Positions 22,928-34,898 of a stretch of 64,000 bases of DNA are shown here, in pieces. The notes under the pieces are model-generated. The model saw only the letters and a list, made by a program, of their open reading frames with translations. It did not search any database and was not told the origin of the DNA. The stretch covers positions 9,505,109 through 9,569,108 of the forward strand of contig CM069452.1 of the NCBI GenBank assembly GCA_035610835.1, read 5' to 3'. The number at the start of each line of letters is the position of its first letter. Position 1 is the stretch's first letter. A program made the translations under genes and the position numbers. The stretch is from Ophiura sarsii. Lineage: Eukaryota; Echinodermata; Ophiuroidea; Amphilepidida; Ophiuridae.

Positions 22928-23740
22928 ATGTGGTGAGGTGCATGATTCTGTGGCAGGAGGCATGTCGGATGATCTTAGGTGCTGGGGTATGAAGTGTAGC
23001 AGATAGTGGTTACATGGTTATCAGTGTGAGGAATGAGGCGGAAGACTTGATCAAACATTGTCAGAAGCAAAAGATGTGGAGATCAAAGAGTATTGTCAAG
23101 GAGAAGAGGTGGAGATGTTTGACAAGGAGTTGTTGAAGAAATTGGTGATGAAGGAGTAAAGGGAGCTAAACAGGCTGAGCTAGCTGCAGGATTCTACGGA
23201 GAACTGGAGAACGAAGAATAGTAGTCCTTGGTCTGAGCAGCGTGTGGAATGTATCGGAGAACTATATAGATCAAACAGTATTTCCAGAAACAGGAGATGT
23301 GGAGATGTTTGACAGGAGTGGTTAAGACGGAACTGATGAGGAATTAGGAAAAAGGTTGAGTTACAAGTTTCTGGTGTGGCATAATCATCGGCGCTGGAAT
23401 GTGTAGTCTAGGCTAGTAGGAAGTAGTCACATGGGTATTATTAGGGCGAGTAATGTTTCGGGAGATTTGATCAAACAGTATTGTCAGATTAGAAGCAGGA
23501 GATGTTTGACGAGAAGTTATTGAAAAAGGAATTGATGAGGAAGACAGACTGAGCTGCAATTCCTTGGCATACTCTTCAGTGTTGGGAGTGTGAAGTCTAG
23601 TACGGGCCTTAGTGTGGTTAGTTAGTAGTGCGAGGAATTTATCGGTAGACTTGATAAACAGTATTGGCAGAACCAGGAGATGTTTCACAAAGAGTTGTTG
23701 AAGAAAGAATTGATACGGTATTGAAGTCAGGTATTCAAAG
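22928..23740 (+). repeat. Diverged 180-220 bp tandem array, first block
   Basis: GATCAAACAGTATTGTCAG-like landmarks recur at about 23049, 23269, 23469 and 23653, giving spacings near 220, 200 and 184 bp. Each is followed by GGAGATGTTTGACAAGGAG and GTTGTTGAAGAA. Translated, the shared part reads SEDLIKQYCQ and EMFDKELLKKEL, but most units contain stops or shifts. The block continues at 24756-25268, after a reversed LINE fragment. Confidence 0.8.
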
Positions 23741-23744
23741 GACT

Positions 23745-24755
23745 TGAATGAAGGGTGTCATGAAAAAGTATGCAGGCTATGCCAAGTTAAGAGTTGTAGA
23801 GAAGGAGAAGGTGTCTGTGCACGCGGCACTTGAAAGCCTGGATTCCAGCCTCTGAGATGTTGCCAACAGGCGTCGTCTGGAAGACTGTTCCATAAGGGAA
23901 CGGCATGTGTGAAGGAAGCTTCTGTCTAAGCCGCGAGTTCTGGCAGTCGGAAGTGAAAGAGCAATTGGCATTGATTGATATAGCACGACGTTGAACATAT
24001 GGTGTCGGAAGCAACGCTGCCAAATCCCTTGGGCAGTGGTCGGTGTGCATTTTGTACAAGACCGTAGCTGCTGCGACCTGTCGCCTGTGTGAAGCAGGGT
24101 GGTGATGTTGAGCTGTGACAGAGCAGTAGCTTCGTGAGCTCCAATGATTTTGAGTACCTTTTTTGAATGTTGTCAGCTGGCTTTAGGATAGTAGGTGAAG
24201 CGCTCGCCCAGCTTAGTGAGGTATACTCCATTATGCTGCGGACTTGTAATTTGTAAACAGTGGATCTATCTTCAGCCTTCAAAATTTGCAACCTTGCGAA
24301 GTGCACCAAGCTTCTGGCCAGCTTTAGCTGTGATAGCCGAGATGTGTTTTGACCAATCAGCTTGCTGTCAATGGTAACACCCAGGATCTGAAGTGCCTCT
24401 GCAGATGGTAGTTTTCAGTCTCCAAAGTAGATATCAAGTTTGGATGGGGTTCTCCTATACATGGTTTTGCATTTGGTAGGCTCAAAGGTCACCTTTCATT
24501 TGTAAGCCCATGCTTTCAGTGTTGCTTAGATCTCTGTTGAGGCTGGCAGCTACTGCGTTGGCATCAGTTTATGACTTAATGTGTGCAAAGAGTGTTGAGG
24601 CGTCAGCGTATAGATCCGGGGTATAGATAGAGCTCAATATCACAAACATCTATGGTCATCAATGAAGACAGAAAACAGCAGTGGACCAAGGATAGATCCT
24701 TGTGGAACAGAAGCATATATAGGAGCAGTGTTGGATGCTTGACCTGACATGATGA
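23745..24755 (-). mobile_element. Decayed LINE fragment (CR1/jockey-like), inserted in the array
   Basis: On the minus strand, frames between stops give SVPQGSILGPLLFSVF (reverse-transcriptase motif B), then WKVTFEPTKCKTM, LQILGVTIDSKL, YKLQVRSIMEYTSLSW, DNIQKR, and finally GIQAFKCRVHRHL. This is the order of the distal part of a CR1/jockey-type RT ORF. It has many frameshifts, and the endonuclease and first catalytic motif are missing. It separates two blocks of the same tandem repeat, so it inserted into or was joined to an existing array. Confidence 0.78.
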
Positions 24756-25268
24756 CATTGATCAAACAGTATTGTCAGAACCAGGAGATGTTTGAAGAAG
24801 AAATTGGTGTGGAAGGAGAAAGAGACATAGGTTGAGCTACAGGACTCTGCGGCATAATCCTCGGTGTTGGAGTGTGAAGTCTAAGTCTTTAGTACGCCTA
24901 GTAGTGCGAGGAATGTATCTGAGAGGACTTGGTCAAACATTATTGTGATCTTTACATGATCTAGATGTATGGAGATGTTTGAGAAGGATTTGATGAAGAG
25001 GAAATTGGTGTGGAAGAAGAAAAGGGAGACAGGCTGATGAGATAAAGGATTCTGCGGTACTAAAATGCAAAGTCTAATAATCACAATAGACCTTAGTGTG
25101 GCTCGTGCGAGGAATGTATCGGATGACTTGATCGGACATTTTATCAGCAACAGGGGATGTTTGACAAGGAGTTGATGAAAAAGGAATTGGTGTGGAAGGG
25201 GAAAAACCCATAAGTTGAGCTTAATATCTCTGATGTGGTATAATCTCCGGTGCTGGAGTATACCAGTT
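24756..25268 (+). repeat. Diverged tandem array, second block
   Basis: Landmarks at about 24760, 24931 and 25130 (spacings about 171 and 199 bp) continue the array begun at 22353. The first unit here preserves LIKQYCQNQEMF in frame. The phrase (G/A)GATTCTGCGG(C/T)A(C/T)(A/T)A occurs in successive units, as do GTGCGAGGAATGTATC and its variants. Confidence 0.8.
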
Positions 25269-25269
25269 A

Positions 25270-26960
25270 GTCAACTAACTATTTTCATGGACTCCCCAAC
25301 GTACCCTGTTGATCTGGATCTTACTCCTCTAGACGCACTGCCACAGGCACCCGACGTGAACACGGGTCCAATCACACTGGAAGAACGCTGCAATTCTGCT
25401 GGACTAACACCTTCTGGCAAGTCAGCCGGTCCTAACCAGCTACCATCGGACATTGTTGGCGTTCTTCCACTCCTGACCTGTGTTCTTCCCATCATGAATG
25501 ATGGCACATTTTACGATTTAAGAAAAACCAGTCTTGGTCAGCCCCCCGTAAATTTTAATCCTGGATCCGCCACTGTCAACCATCGTCGCCATCCCAAAAG
25601 GGAAACAGCACACCAACCAACCAGCGTGGACTTAGCCTCATGTGTGTCAATGCTAGCTAAATTGTTCAACCGTGTTCTGCTAGTCCGACTTCGGGAGCGA
25701 TTGGAGATGCTACTTTTGCCGTGGCAGGCATGATTCCGACCCGGACGCAACATAGTCGAGCAAATCATATGCCTCCAAATGTCAATCGACGCATGCCGTT
25801 CTAGGGAACGAAGCATGGTGGTTGTAACCTTTGTAGATTTCTCCAAAGCATTTGACTGTGTTGATCGTAAGGCTCTCTAAAAGACATTTTGGCTTTATAC
25901 AACACTCCTGTGACTTTCATCAACGCCATCATGTCCCTATACACAGATACCGCTGCGTGCGTTCGTACATCATCTGGTTGCACCGGCGAGTTTGACACAA
26001 CTTCGGGAATACTATACAGGGCGATACGCTGGCACCATTATACTTATTTGTGATTGTCATGGACTACATTATGTGTACATCGCTCACACTGAGGACGGTT
26101 ACACTGTGAGAAGGCACGACGTTCTGCCGTTAGAATCCCTGCTCTTGCATATGCCGATGACGCCGCACTGATGTCCGACAACGGAGAGGCTGCACAGCGC
26201 AGCGCCAACTGCATCGTTTCGAGACAGCATCAGCAAAGGCGGGCCTTCGCATTAACGCCACTAAAACCGAGGTCGTGTTTGTTGGCGGCACTCCACACAC
26301 GGACATCCATACCACATCAGGTATCACCCTTGCGGTCTGCGACGACTTCTGCTATTTGGGATGCAATGTGGCAGACAACACTGGTACTTTCCAACGACGG
26401 CGACAGATTGCATGGGTCGCAGCACGGAAACTTACAGCTGTGTGGCCAACGACGGCGCCAAAATGCAGCTGTTCAAGTCTACGGTGGAATCTGTACTCTT
26501 TAGTTGCGAAGCTTTGGTAGTTACGGAAACATTGGGTAGTCGCATTGATGCATCTCACCGTGCCCTGATGCGCAACTGTCTTGGCGTGCACTACCCGGAG
26601 CGGCTCAAACGAGTCGAGAACCTGTACGCCAGCGCACTGATTGAGCCCGCGACTCTGACACATGATCGTAACAGACTTCGTCTGGTGGGCCATGTCCTCC
26701 GGAGGCCAGAACTGCCACTCGCTGTGTTCCAGCACCCGAAATCCAGGCAACTGAACCCTACCGCCTCGGTGGCGCACTACGCCGTACATATCAAGCCCAC
26801 CTCCCAGACTACTTGAGCGCCATCGGCTTGCAACTTAATGCGGCCGTTGAAGCCGCCCAAAACCGAACCAAGTGGTAGCGACGAGTAAAGGCATCGAAAT
26901 AACAATGGAAACAACGCCTCGCATCCCTAAAAAGACACGAGTAGCGTCAAATTGTGATGA
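25270..26960 (+). mobile_element. Decayed RTE-like LINE fragment (RT and C-terminal region)
   Basis: Pieces in changing frames give LPSGKSAGP.QLPSDIV (start of RT fingers), SMLAKLFNRVLLVRLRERL, VVTFVDFSKAFDCVDRKAL (motif A with catalytic Asp), then QGDTLAPLYLFVIVMDYIM and LAYADDAAL (motif C). The C-terminal part (FCYLGCNVADN, RRRQIAWVAARKL) follows. A 35-base foreign piece near 25545-25580 breaks the frame. The 3' end, GACACGAGTAGCGTCAAATTG, matches the related fragment ending near 43999. It has many stops and is not functional. Confidence 0.85.
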
Positions 26961-27054
26961 GTTTAATAGTCTAGTAAGCCTGTGGTTCTCATAATCTTAA
27001 CGGAACCTTAAGATTTGAAATTGAGTGATAATCTTTGGTTTCTGGTTATACTTG
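26961..27054. other. Short spacer
   Basis: Unrecognised AT-rich DNA between the LINE tail and the next TIR element. Confidence 0.4.
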
Positions 27055-27056
27055 TA

Positions 27057-27845
27057 AGGGAAGGTGGGGTAATGGCGGACACATTTTGTCAGAGAGGTAT
27101 AACACACATATAATACCTCATATAACAATAAAAATCATGTAAACACAAAGCACTGTGTAGGTTCTACCTTTTATCAAGTTTTTATCAACTCATCATTTTG
27201 AAATTCGAAGCTACGACGCAATAAAAAAAAATGGCGTCGTCCGGCATTACCCCACACTCTGGGGGTAATCCCGGACGTTATTTATCAATGGCAGCCCTCT
27301 TTTTATTGGAATATAGCATTTCAATGGGAGTTAAAAAATACCCTTTTTAAAAGTGTAGCAGAAATCAAAGAACAATGTCACATATTTATATGGTCAACAA
27401 CTTTTACCGATTTATGATGTTAAATTGACCACGCCCATATTTGTTACCATGGAAACGGTACATGTCCGGGATTACCCCAATCCATGTACAATGTATGGGC
27501 ACATCCTCTCTTATTATTATGCTCATCATTGTGACTCCGAATTCATTTCTTTTTTATCAGAAGGTATCATATATTACATAAAAAAATAACAAGACTTTGT
27601 TTTCCTTGATGTAGAAATACCAGTTTCAAAGAAAAATTAATGCACCAAAATATCAATTTGCCCAAAAAGCGATTTTTGTAATTCTCGCAAGAATTTGCGA
27701 GACAACCATCCCATTTAGGTTTTGTGTGATTTCAATGGAGAGGCACCTAACATCATAGGGTGGCAAAATACCACCTTCTTTCACCTGCCTTTAGATACAG
27801 CCCTGTCCGCGATTACCCCGCGTCCGCCATTACCCCACCTTCCCC
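27057..27845. mobile_element. TA-flanked MITE with internal GGGGTAAT..GGAC words
   Basis: The ends are inverted copies of (A/G)GGGAAGGTGGGGTAATGG continuing CGGAC, flanked by TA (27055-27056, 27846-27847). Within 789 bp the word GGGGTAAT(G/C)(G/C)CGGAC or its complement occurs six times: near 27067, 27240, 27262, 27464, 27804 and 27822. So the terminal word is repeated internally in both orientations. No coding frame. Confidence 0.85.
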
Positions 27846-28138
27846 TATTGATACTTCAGGTATAGAGCTTTCAACGAGTTCGATTGTTCGTTTGTCCGAC
27901 AACTTGAAACAGCCAAACGCTTTATCCACTGAAGACTAGATTTTGAGAAGATCCCTTTCGGGATTATCTCTGTATCTACCTGTTGGACTTTGTGGTTGAA
28001 AATACCTAAAAACTGTTACAATTACGAGTATCTATAAATCCAGGAATTAAAGCCTTTCTGTTCTGTATTTATGCTTTCTTTATTGAGGGTAATATGCTTC
28101 AGTGACTTGCACTGCTTTCCAAGCAGGCCCTCATTTCG

Positions 28139-29045
28139 ATACATACATACATGAATATACATACAAATAACAAATGTTACAGTGTTTAAATATAATACAA
28201 AATTATGATATTATTCAATTATGATACAGTGGAAATATAGGACTTGAATTGACAGAGTGACATATTTTCTAAATCAATACGAATAGATGGTGATAAATTG
28301 TTCCACAGATGGCCAGATCTGAAAAGAAAAGTGCTCATACCATAATTTGAGTTGATTTTAGGAATTATTAAAGTATTACTTGAATGATTCCTGGTAGTAT
28401 GATTGTGATAGTTATGTACAAATTCAAAATTGGACGATAAATAGGTTGGACTTATATCTTTTAAACATTTGAATAAAGTAATGAGTATTTGAATTTTCCA
28501 CCTATATATCACTTAGTTTTGCCCAATGTTCATCATATCATTTATTGGTGTTCTGATATCAGCAGATACATGTAATATTGTTCTGGCTAAACGGTTGTGT
28601 AAGACTTGAAGTCTTGCTTGATATGAATTTGAACAGTTGGACCATAACTGGGCTGGTATAATCAAAATGAGGAATCACAAGAGCATTGGATAACATCACA
28701 AGAGTTGGATGTGGAAGAAAATGCTTTACACGACGAATAACACCGATTCTCTTGGAAACATATTTAAATTCTGTAACCATTTCAATCATAGCATAGGTGA
28801 GTGAAATATCATTTAATCTACATGTATATAACATGTGTCTGGTACCAAATAGTATAACTTTAGTCTTATATGTAATGTAAGTTTGTTTGCCTTCAACCAA
28901 TTAGCAACTAGATCTAGGTTTGATGTCAAAGAAGTTGAAAATTCATCATGACATTTTGATCTAAATAGTAAAGTGGTGTCATCAACAAACATTTTAGTTT
29001 TACAATTTACAGCATTTGGTAAACAATTTATAAATAAAATAATTC
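28139..29045 (-). mobile_element. Decayed LINE fragment (CR1/jockey-like)
   Basis: Minus-strand frames give MFVDDTTLLF (motif C, variant of YADD), LVANWLKANKLTL, LSNALVIPHFDYTSPV, then FKCLKDISPTYLS and FLFRSGHLWNNLSPSI. This is the usual order from catalytic core to C terminus of a LINE RT. Several frameshifts interrupt it. A 3' UTR with ATACATACATAC near 28139-28160 probably marks the 3' end. Endonuclease and N-terminal RT are absent (5' truncation). Confidence 0.75.
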
Positions 29046-30378
29046 TTCAAATGATCAATAAAATGTCTTCGAGGTTAGAGAACCTTTTAAAAAGGTCCAT
29101 CGAAATTTGAAGAATTAAAAAGATTCTCTTAACAGAATTCAAAAAATTAGTCTTTATAATACCACAATTTGGGAACGTTATATTTATATATAAGAGAACG
29201 TACATATGAACATTAAAATAATTATTTTCTTTCCTATTAGGAATTAAACCTTTTCGTTTTTGAGGGCGCTATACCAAGTTTGTTCTTAAAAAACGTTCGA
29301 AAATACAGCGAGTGCACATACCTTTTTTCATCCGATCCAAACGATGGTGGATATGGGTGGATATAACCATCATCACGAATATTATTAATGAGGAAGGGGA
29401 GGGGAGCGGAATACTTGGAAACCAACGGGTTTTATAATGATATGATTCAGTTTCAACATTAAAACCGGTGGGCATTTAACATGTTACACTTTGGGACTAT
29501 ACTTATCGTTCACATTCACTACCTTGACAGCTGATAAGGGAAGGGTTATGGTGTCTCATCCTTGATATCCGCGGTATCACATAATACAGTGCAGCTCAAT
29601 TAACGATCTTACCATACGAAAATAATGGGCATAATTCTGTTATACCCTGCACACCTACATCGGTAGTATGCGTCGTTCTTAAAGAATGGCTTGAACCAAT
29701 TTATAAGTTATAAAACGTAGCGTAAAAAAAAATTAAATTGAATTTTAGAAACATGTGGATGTAAATCAACTTGAAGAACATGGTATAGTTTCATCAGGAA
29801 TTCAGAAGAACGTGATATGAATTTTCGTTAGAACAATCTGCCTTCAAAAGTATGGCTTATTTATTGTTAACCAAGCCATTGTGTTTCTCCAAAAGCAAGT
29901 TAATTAATGAACGACGTAGTTTGCTAACATCAAGAATTGACACCCACATCTCTTGCACCGCCACCGCCTGAGATCGTCCATATCACTGAGCTAGCGCCAC
30001 CAACGTGTTGTGTTGTGTTGTGTTTCAGGAAAGAAGATAGGCTTGGAATTCTTAGTTGAAATATAATTATAACTTTCACAAACACAGCAAACGTTCTCAA
30101 GCATTTTTATTTGACCTGTTGACGTTTATATCAACGTTGAGTATAGGCCTACTTGCTATGCCCACTTGGAACTGACTTATTTCAAACTGCAACATTTTTG
30201 AACCCCTCCCAGTGTGCCCAGACTAGATAGAGAGGGAGGTTCTGACATTGACTTTGTTGATGTGCGTCAATTAAGAGTTCATATTCACTCCTCTTCATCC
30301 ACCCTTTCGATTCGAAAGTCTTTGGCCCGCTATTGAGCTCTATTAGACCCGCATTTAACTGATGATTAGGTTCATTCA
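29046..30378. other. Intergenic DNA, no gene recognised
   Basis: AT-rich; holds a GTTGT microsatellite near 30006-30022. Small minus-strand frames near 29237-29475 and 30182-30382 have no recognisable features. Confidence 0.45.
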
Positions 30379-30386
30379 TCACTTAT

Positions 30387-33178
30387 CAGGGGCGTCACTA
30401 GGGGAAGGGGCATCCCCCTGGCAGAAGGTTTGCCCCCCCCCCCCCGATGGAATGACAAACCCTATATTAACAACAGTTTAGTTGGTTATGGTCAACTCTC
30501 ATGAAAATAGTGCAAATGAGATTTCAGAAGTTGAAGAAAAAAATTGTCTCCAATTTTATTTATTACACTATTTTTTAATAGTAGACATGTACTGGATACT
30601 AGATTTAAAATTTTGTGAACAACACTCATTGCATTTTTGTACAATATAACGTTGAATTTATATTATAATATCACTTATTTGCAGCTTTTGCTCCATGTTT
30701 ATTACGTTATATACTTCCTATCAGCTCTAAATCAGAACGAGTTTACAAACTGTGATGCCAAAAACACAAAATTATAGTTACGAAAGCATACTTCTACCAA
30801 TTACAGCGAACAAAATGCAATGTAATTTTGTAAATTGCAAGTATTATGAATTGTTTTTGGTCTTCACATCACTGTTTGAACCTCAGCTTTAAAACTAAAA
30901 AAATGCACGGTTTTCCAAAATGAATATCTTTGTGCAAAGTCTAAAATATATCTTTAATCGTATCTTTTTCCAAGCGTTATAATGTGTTTTTAAAAGTTAG
31001 CTCAGAAACAATTAATATTATGCTTTACCAAAAACGCTGGCATTGGTATTCGGACTTTATGGGGTGGGTAACGTAATAAACATATACAAACACATGTAAA
31101 CAAATATATTCAACATCGACCAAGTCAGTTTATTTTGTACACAGACATATCTTGTAAATGGTATTTTAGTAAAAGTTAGGTTGCCTAAAGTCCACTAAAA
31201 GACAGTTCTATATATTGTCGACTTGCTCTTTTGATGTAGGGTAAATATGGTGAATAACGTAATAAACATGGTCACTAAATCGACAGATGTAACATGGCAC
31301 TTTACAGATATGTTGTTAGACCATGACATTATTACCTTTATGTAAATTTTAATAGCACTAAATATTGAATAGCCTTTTATCTCTTAAAATTAGTAAGATA
31401 TTGATTTGTTTTATTTAAAATGATGGTAGTAGAATTGTTAATAAGATTGTACTCTGATGACCTTTTTGTCTCCACTGTTGCATTTGGTTCTGCCGGTATC
31501 GCCATTGTTTTTTTGCACTGTGTGGCACATATTTCTGTATAATAAAGATAACAAAAACAAAACAAAGTTAATGACATATATTGCAGCTGTTTCAGCTAGG
31601 TATACCGTATTTATTCACACAATTATACGAATTGGTTTATTACGTTATCCAATAGCCATAGAACTATGCATCATTGAAGCATGCAAACAAATGAGATTGT
31701 GTCAGTATGTGAGACAATATGTATGTACACTAAGTTAACATTCATAAACACATAATAAATGTTGAATCACTATGAACAGAGTGCAATTATATTTATCAAA
31801 TGATGGAAAGTTGATTACGTTGTCCATTATAAGGTGGTTTCAGTCCTCACATAGAATAGTCCACATATTACAATTATAACATTGGATACAATGTATGATA
31901 CTCAAGTACATCAATCATGAAAGTTACTGAATTGACGCCAACATTGACATGAGACTAGACAATGAGGTTGGTTACGTTATCCCGTTTATTACGTTATTGG
32001 CAATTGCAACAGTGCCTAATGCTGGCTTATAACGTATATACAAAGCAATCAATGAAGATGTTAACGATACCTACTGCATTTCTTCACATTATTAACCCCA
32101 TTCTGATATCATAGGTCCATTTTCAATGTGCTTAAGAGATCTATAATGACTTCAACTGTCATTCAGCTTAATGTTCATATTACTTACAAGAAAAAATGAT
32201 GAATTCTTACCATTCGTCGTTGTTTTTTTGCATTGTACTTTCATCGAGTATCCCCCATGCATGCCTGCGAAAAGGGCCTGCCACGTATCTTTGTTTAATA
32301 CAGTCGCAGAGAGCAGCTGTCTCTCTGTCGATTTATTCGACAACGTAATAAACGATAACGTAGTAAACGTTTTTCATACTCAAAGTACCATGTAGACGAT
32401 CTGGAAAGAGCTAGCGAGTGTTCCAAGTATCCACATAGTCTATGTATATGTATCAAATTGGTTTTTAACCAAAAAGTGTGTTTTGATACATAGTTCGGGA
32501 GAAATCTCAACAACGTAATAAACATCCTTAACAAGGTCGCATGCTTTGCAGCATTTTGATTTCTTCTCAAGGTCAGACATGCTGCTATAGATTTTTGATA
32601 ATATTATTTTCCAACACCCATGTTCTTTTAGATTCAGAATATGTACATTTAAATGTTTAAATGTTAATTTTGAACAATGTTGATCCTCAATATGTCGCAG
32701 GTAACGTAATAAACATCAACATCTCGGACAACATATATGAAACTGAAACAGGTAAACATCGTAAAAGATGTGCATTTTTTTCTATCCATGGAACATCGCT
32801 ATATGTTCCCTACAAATTATGACATATCTTGTAGAAAATGGTTCCCTATTTGTATTGTAATTAATAAAGGCAAAATATACATTTATGCTGCGGACATGGA
32901 AATTTCGCTAATTTGGGGTATATGAGGGCATTTTTTTGAGTGAAAACACGTTCAGAAGTATATCAAAGTATATAGATCCAAGTAGAAAACATCAATATCT
33001 ATCTAGAAAAGAAATTTTTCAAGCAAGAAAACATTGCATAACACAGAAATGGACCAAAGACATCAAAAAGTTCATTTTGCACTGTTTTCATGAGAGTTAA
33101 CCTTATACTCCCCCTGATCACAGGCCTGTCTCCTTCTCATGCCCCCAAACCGAAGACCCTATAGTTTATACGCCACTG
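30387..33178. mobile_element. 2.8 kb hAT-like element with phased ACGTAATAAAC motifs
   Basis: The left end is CAGGGGCGTCACTAG and the right, on the other strand, CAGTGGCGTATAAAC. The exact 8 bp sequence TCACTTAT flanks both ends (30379-30386, 33179-33186). This is a complete hAT-type insertion of 2792 bp. No transposase frame is visible; the longest frames are under 100 codons. The interior carries about eleven copies of ACGTAATAAAC or close variants, in both orientations, mostly at multiples of about 185 bp. A C run lies near 30428-30444. Either it is a non-autonomous derivative with an unusual internal array, or a second element is nested between 30695 and 32716. Confidence 0.85.
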
Positions 33179-33186
33179 TCACTTAT

Positions 33187-33383
33187 GAAAATCGGTACCG
33201 CACATACCGTCAGAGTAGTTGAGTATCTCGAGTGTTTGATCACGCAAGCAGGAGCCGCGACAGGGTAACAAAACTCTTAGGTAGGGCAAAATGGAGAAAT
33301 CATGCCAGCAGGAGCAGGGCATGTGTAATTTGTTATTTAGGCCTAGATGATAGAAAATCACTTTTAAACAACTTTGTGTGTAT

Positions 33384-33415
<32 letters not shown>

Positions 33416-34898
33416 CACGCATAATTTTCATGTGAGGGACGATCCCCTATAATTGCACGAATTAGTTTCAATGTTTCATTATTCAAACTTAACAAGATGG
33501 CTTCAGGAACGTTTTTCTGGACCACTTTAGTTTTAAAAAACATTTTTACAGGTTTCAACATAATGTGTCTCACCCTAAGTTATTGTTAGGCTTCCGCCGT
33601 CACTAGTAGTATAGGGGGTACGGAGAAAAGAAGACAATTACTGCTGCAGAATATGGAATCTTTGCCTAAAGAATGCCTAAAACCCAGGAGCTTTGCCCCT
33701 GGACGTGAACCTCACCCTTGCTGTGGAGGTTGTTTAAAATGTTCACACTTTTTGATGGACTTTGCTCATGTTACCTAATAGATTTACCTACGGTCAATGA
33801 CGGTATATGTATGGCATCATTGGGTTTTTTAGTTAGATAGGCAATAAGGCATGTGAGAATGCCAAAATTACTGCTTCAGAATGCTGGTTTTGCTTTAAAA
33901 TGCCTAAAACCCAAGAGCTTCCCGGGGCTCGCCACCCGCTTGTCACTCCACTCGCTTCGCTCGCTCTGCTCAGATCACAAAGATACAAAATTTGCCCCCA
34001 TGGATTCGCCATTGCCCTACTTATTATTAGTCGAAGAGAGGGTGTTTGTATATAATATGTCGATGGTCGAGTCATTACGGTTGAGGAAGACGACCCGATC
34101 AATGGTATGGCGCTTTAACAGTAAATTAAAGTTCTTTTTTTGGCATTCGAATAATCCGAATCCAAGATGGCCACTGGTTTTGATTTTGTTCATCAAATCT
34201 GGTAGTCCCATATAAATAGAGGGTTACTAAAAAGGTAGGGATCAATAACCATGCTAAACATTGAATAGGCCTATAACATGTTGTCACCTCGGGAGTTCCA
34301 ACTACATCCGATTGATACGAAAACAGAGGAAACAATTCGCATGCACAACTGCATGAACAAAGGCTTAGTCAGATTTATAGGAATTTATAAGGGATATATT
34401 ATTGACAAATCTCCTGTTTTCACCGGAATAAGAAATCCAATGAGACTCAATTGCTTTGTCAGATTTGAAGCTTGTTGAGCGGTGGTGAGCGATCTTAATT
34501 TGAGGGAGGGCGCAGGCGCTATTACTCACATACAGAGAGCGTATACGATGGCGGTTTCCACGGGGGTGGGGCGCGCGGGCGGTTATCATTATTCATTTCT
34601 GCAATCTGGCAGTGCACCTGGCCGGCTATAGGCCTACACGCGAGCCTCATTTGAAATTAAACGTGGCCTGGCCTAATTGATGATTTAAAATCACATAGTA
34701 AATAATCTGAAAAATCGATTATCATGATCATGTTAACTATTCATGTATAGTTTGATTTCTCAACATACCCAAGGGACCAATTTCAGATTGAAATTTACAT
34801 TAGGCTATGTTATATTTTAAATTATTATGCAATGGCCTCTTCTATTAAAATATATAGCTATATCTAAATATATGATTGATCTGTGAACCAATGCCCTA
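33187..34898. other. Intergenic DNA with repeat fragments and a 31-base G run
   Basis: A G run occupies 33384-33414. Two related fragments with AATGCCTAAAACCCA(A/G)GAGCTT occur near 33673 and 33900, remnants of a dispersed repeat whose second copy also carries a CTCGCTTCGCTCGCTCTGCT patch. GC content rises near 34490-34630. The 120-codon frame at 33853-34215 crosses the repeat fragment and is not called. Confidence 0.5.

Noticed and set aside
30387..33178. Captured gene or transposase frame inside the hAT-like element
   Set aside because: No frame over 100 codons, and the repeated ACGTAATAAAC word puts stops in several frames; no transposase motif seen.
33853..34215. 120-codon plus-strand frame as a gene
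   Set aside because: It runs through a dispersed repeat fragment (TGCCTAAAACCCAAGAGCTT) and shows no domain.
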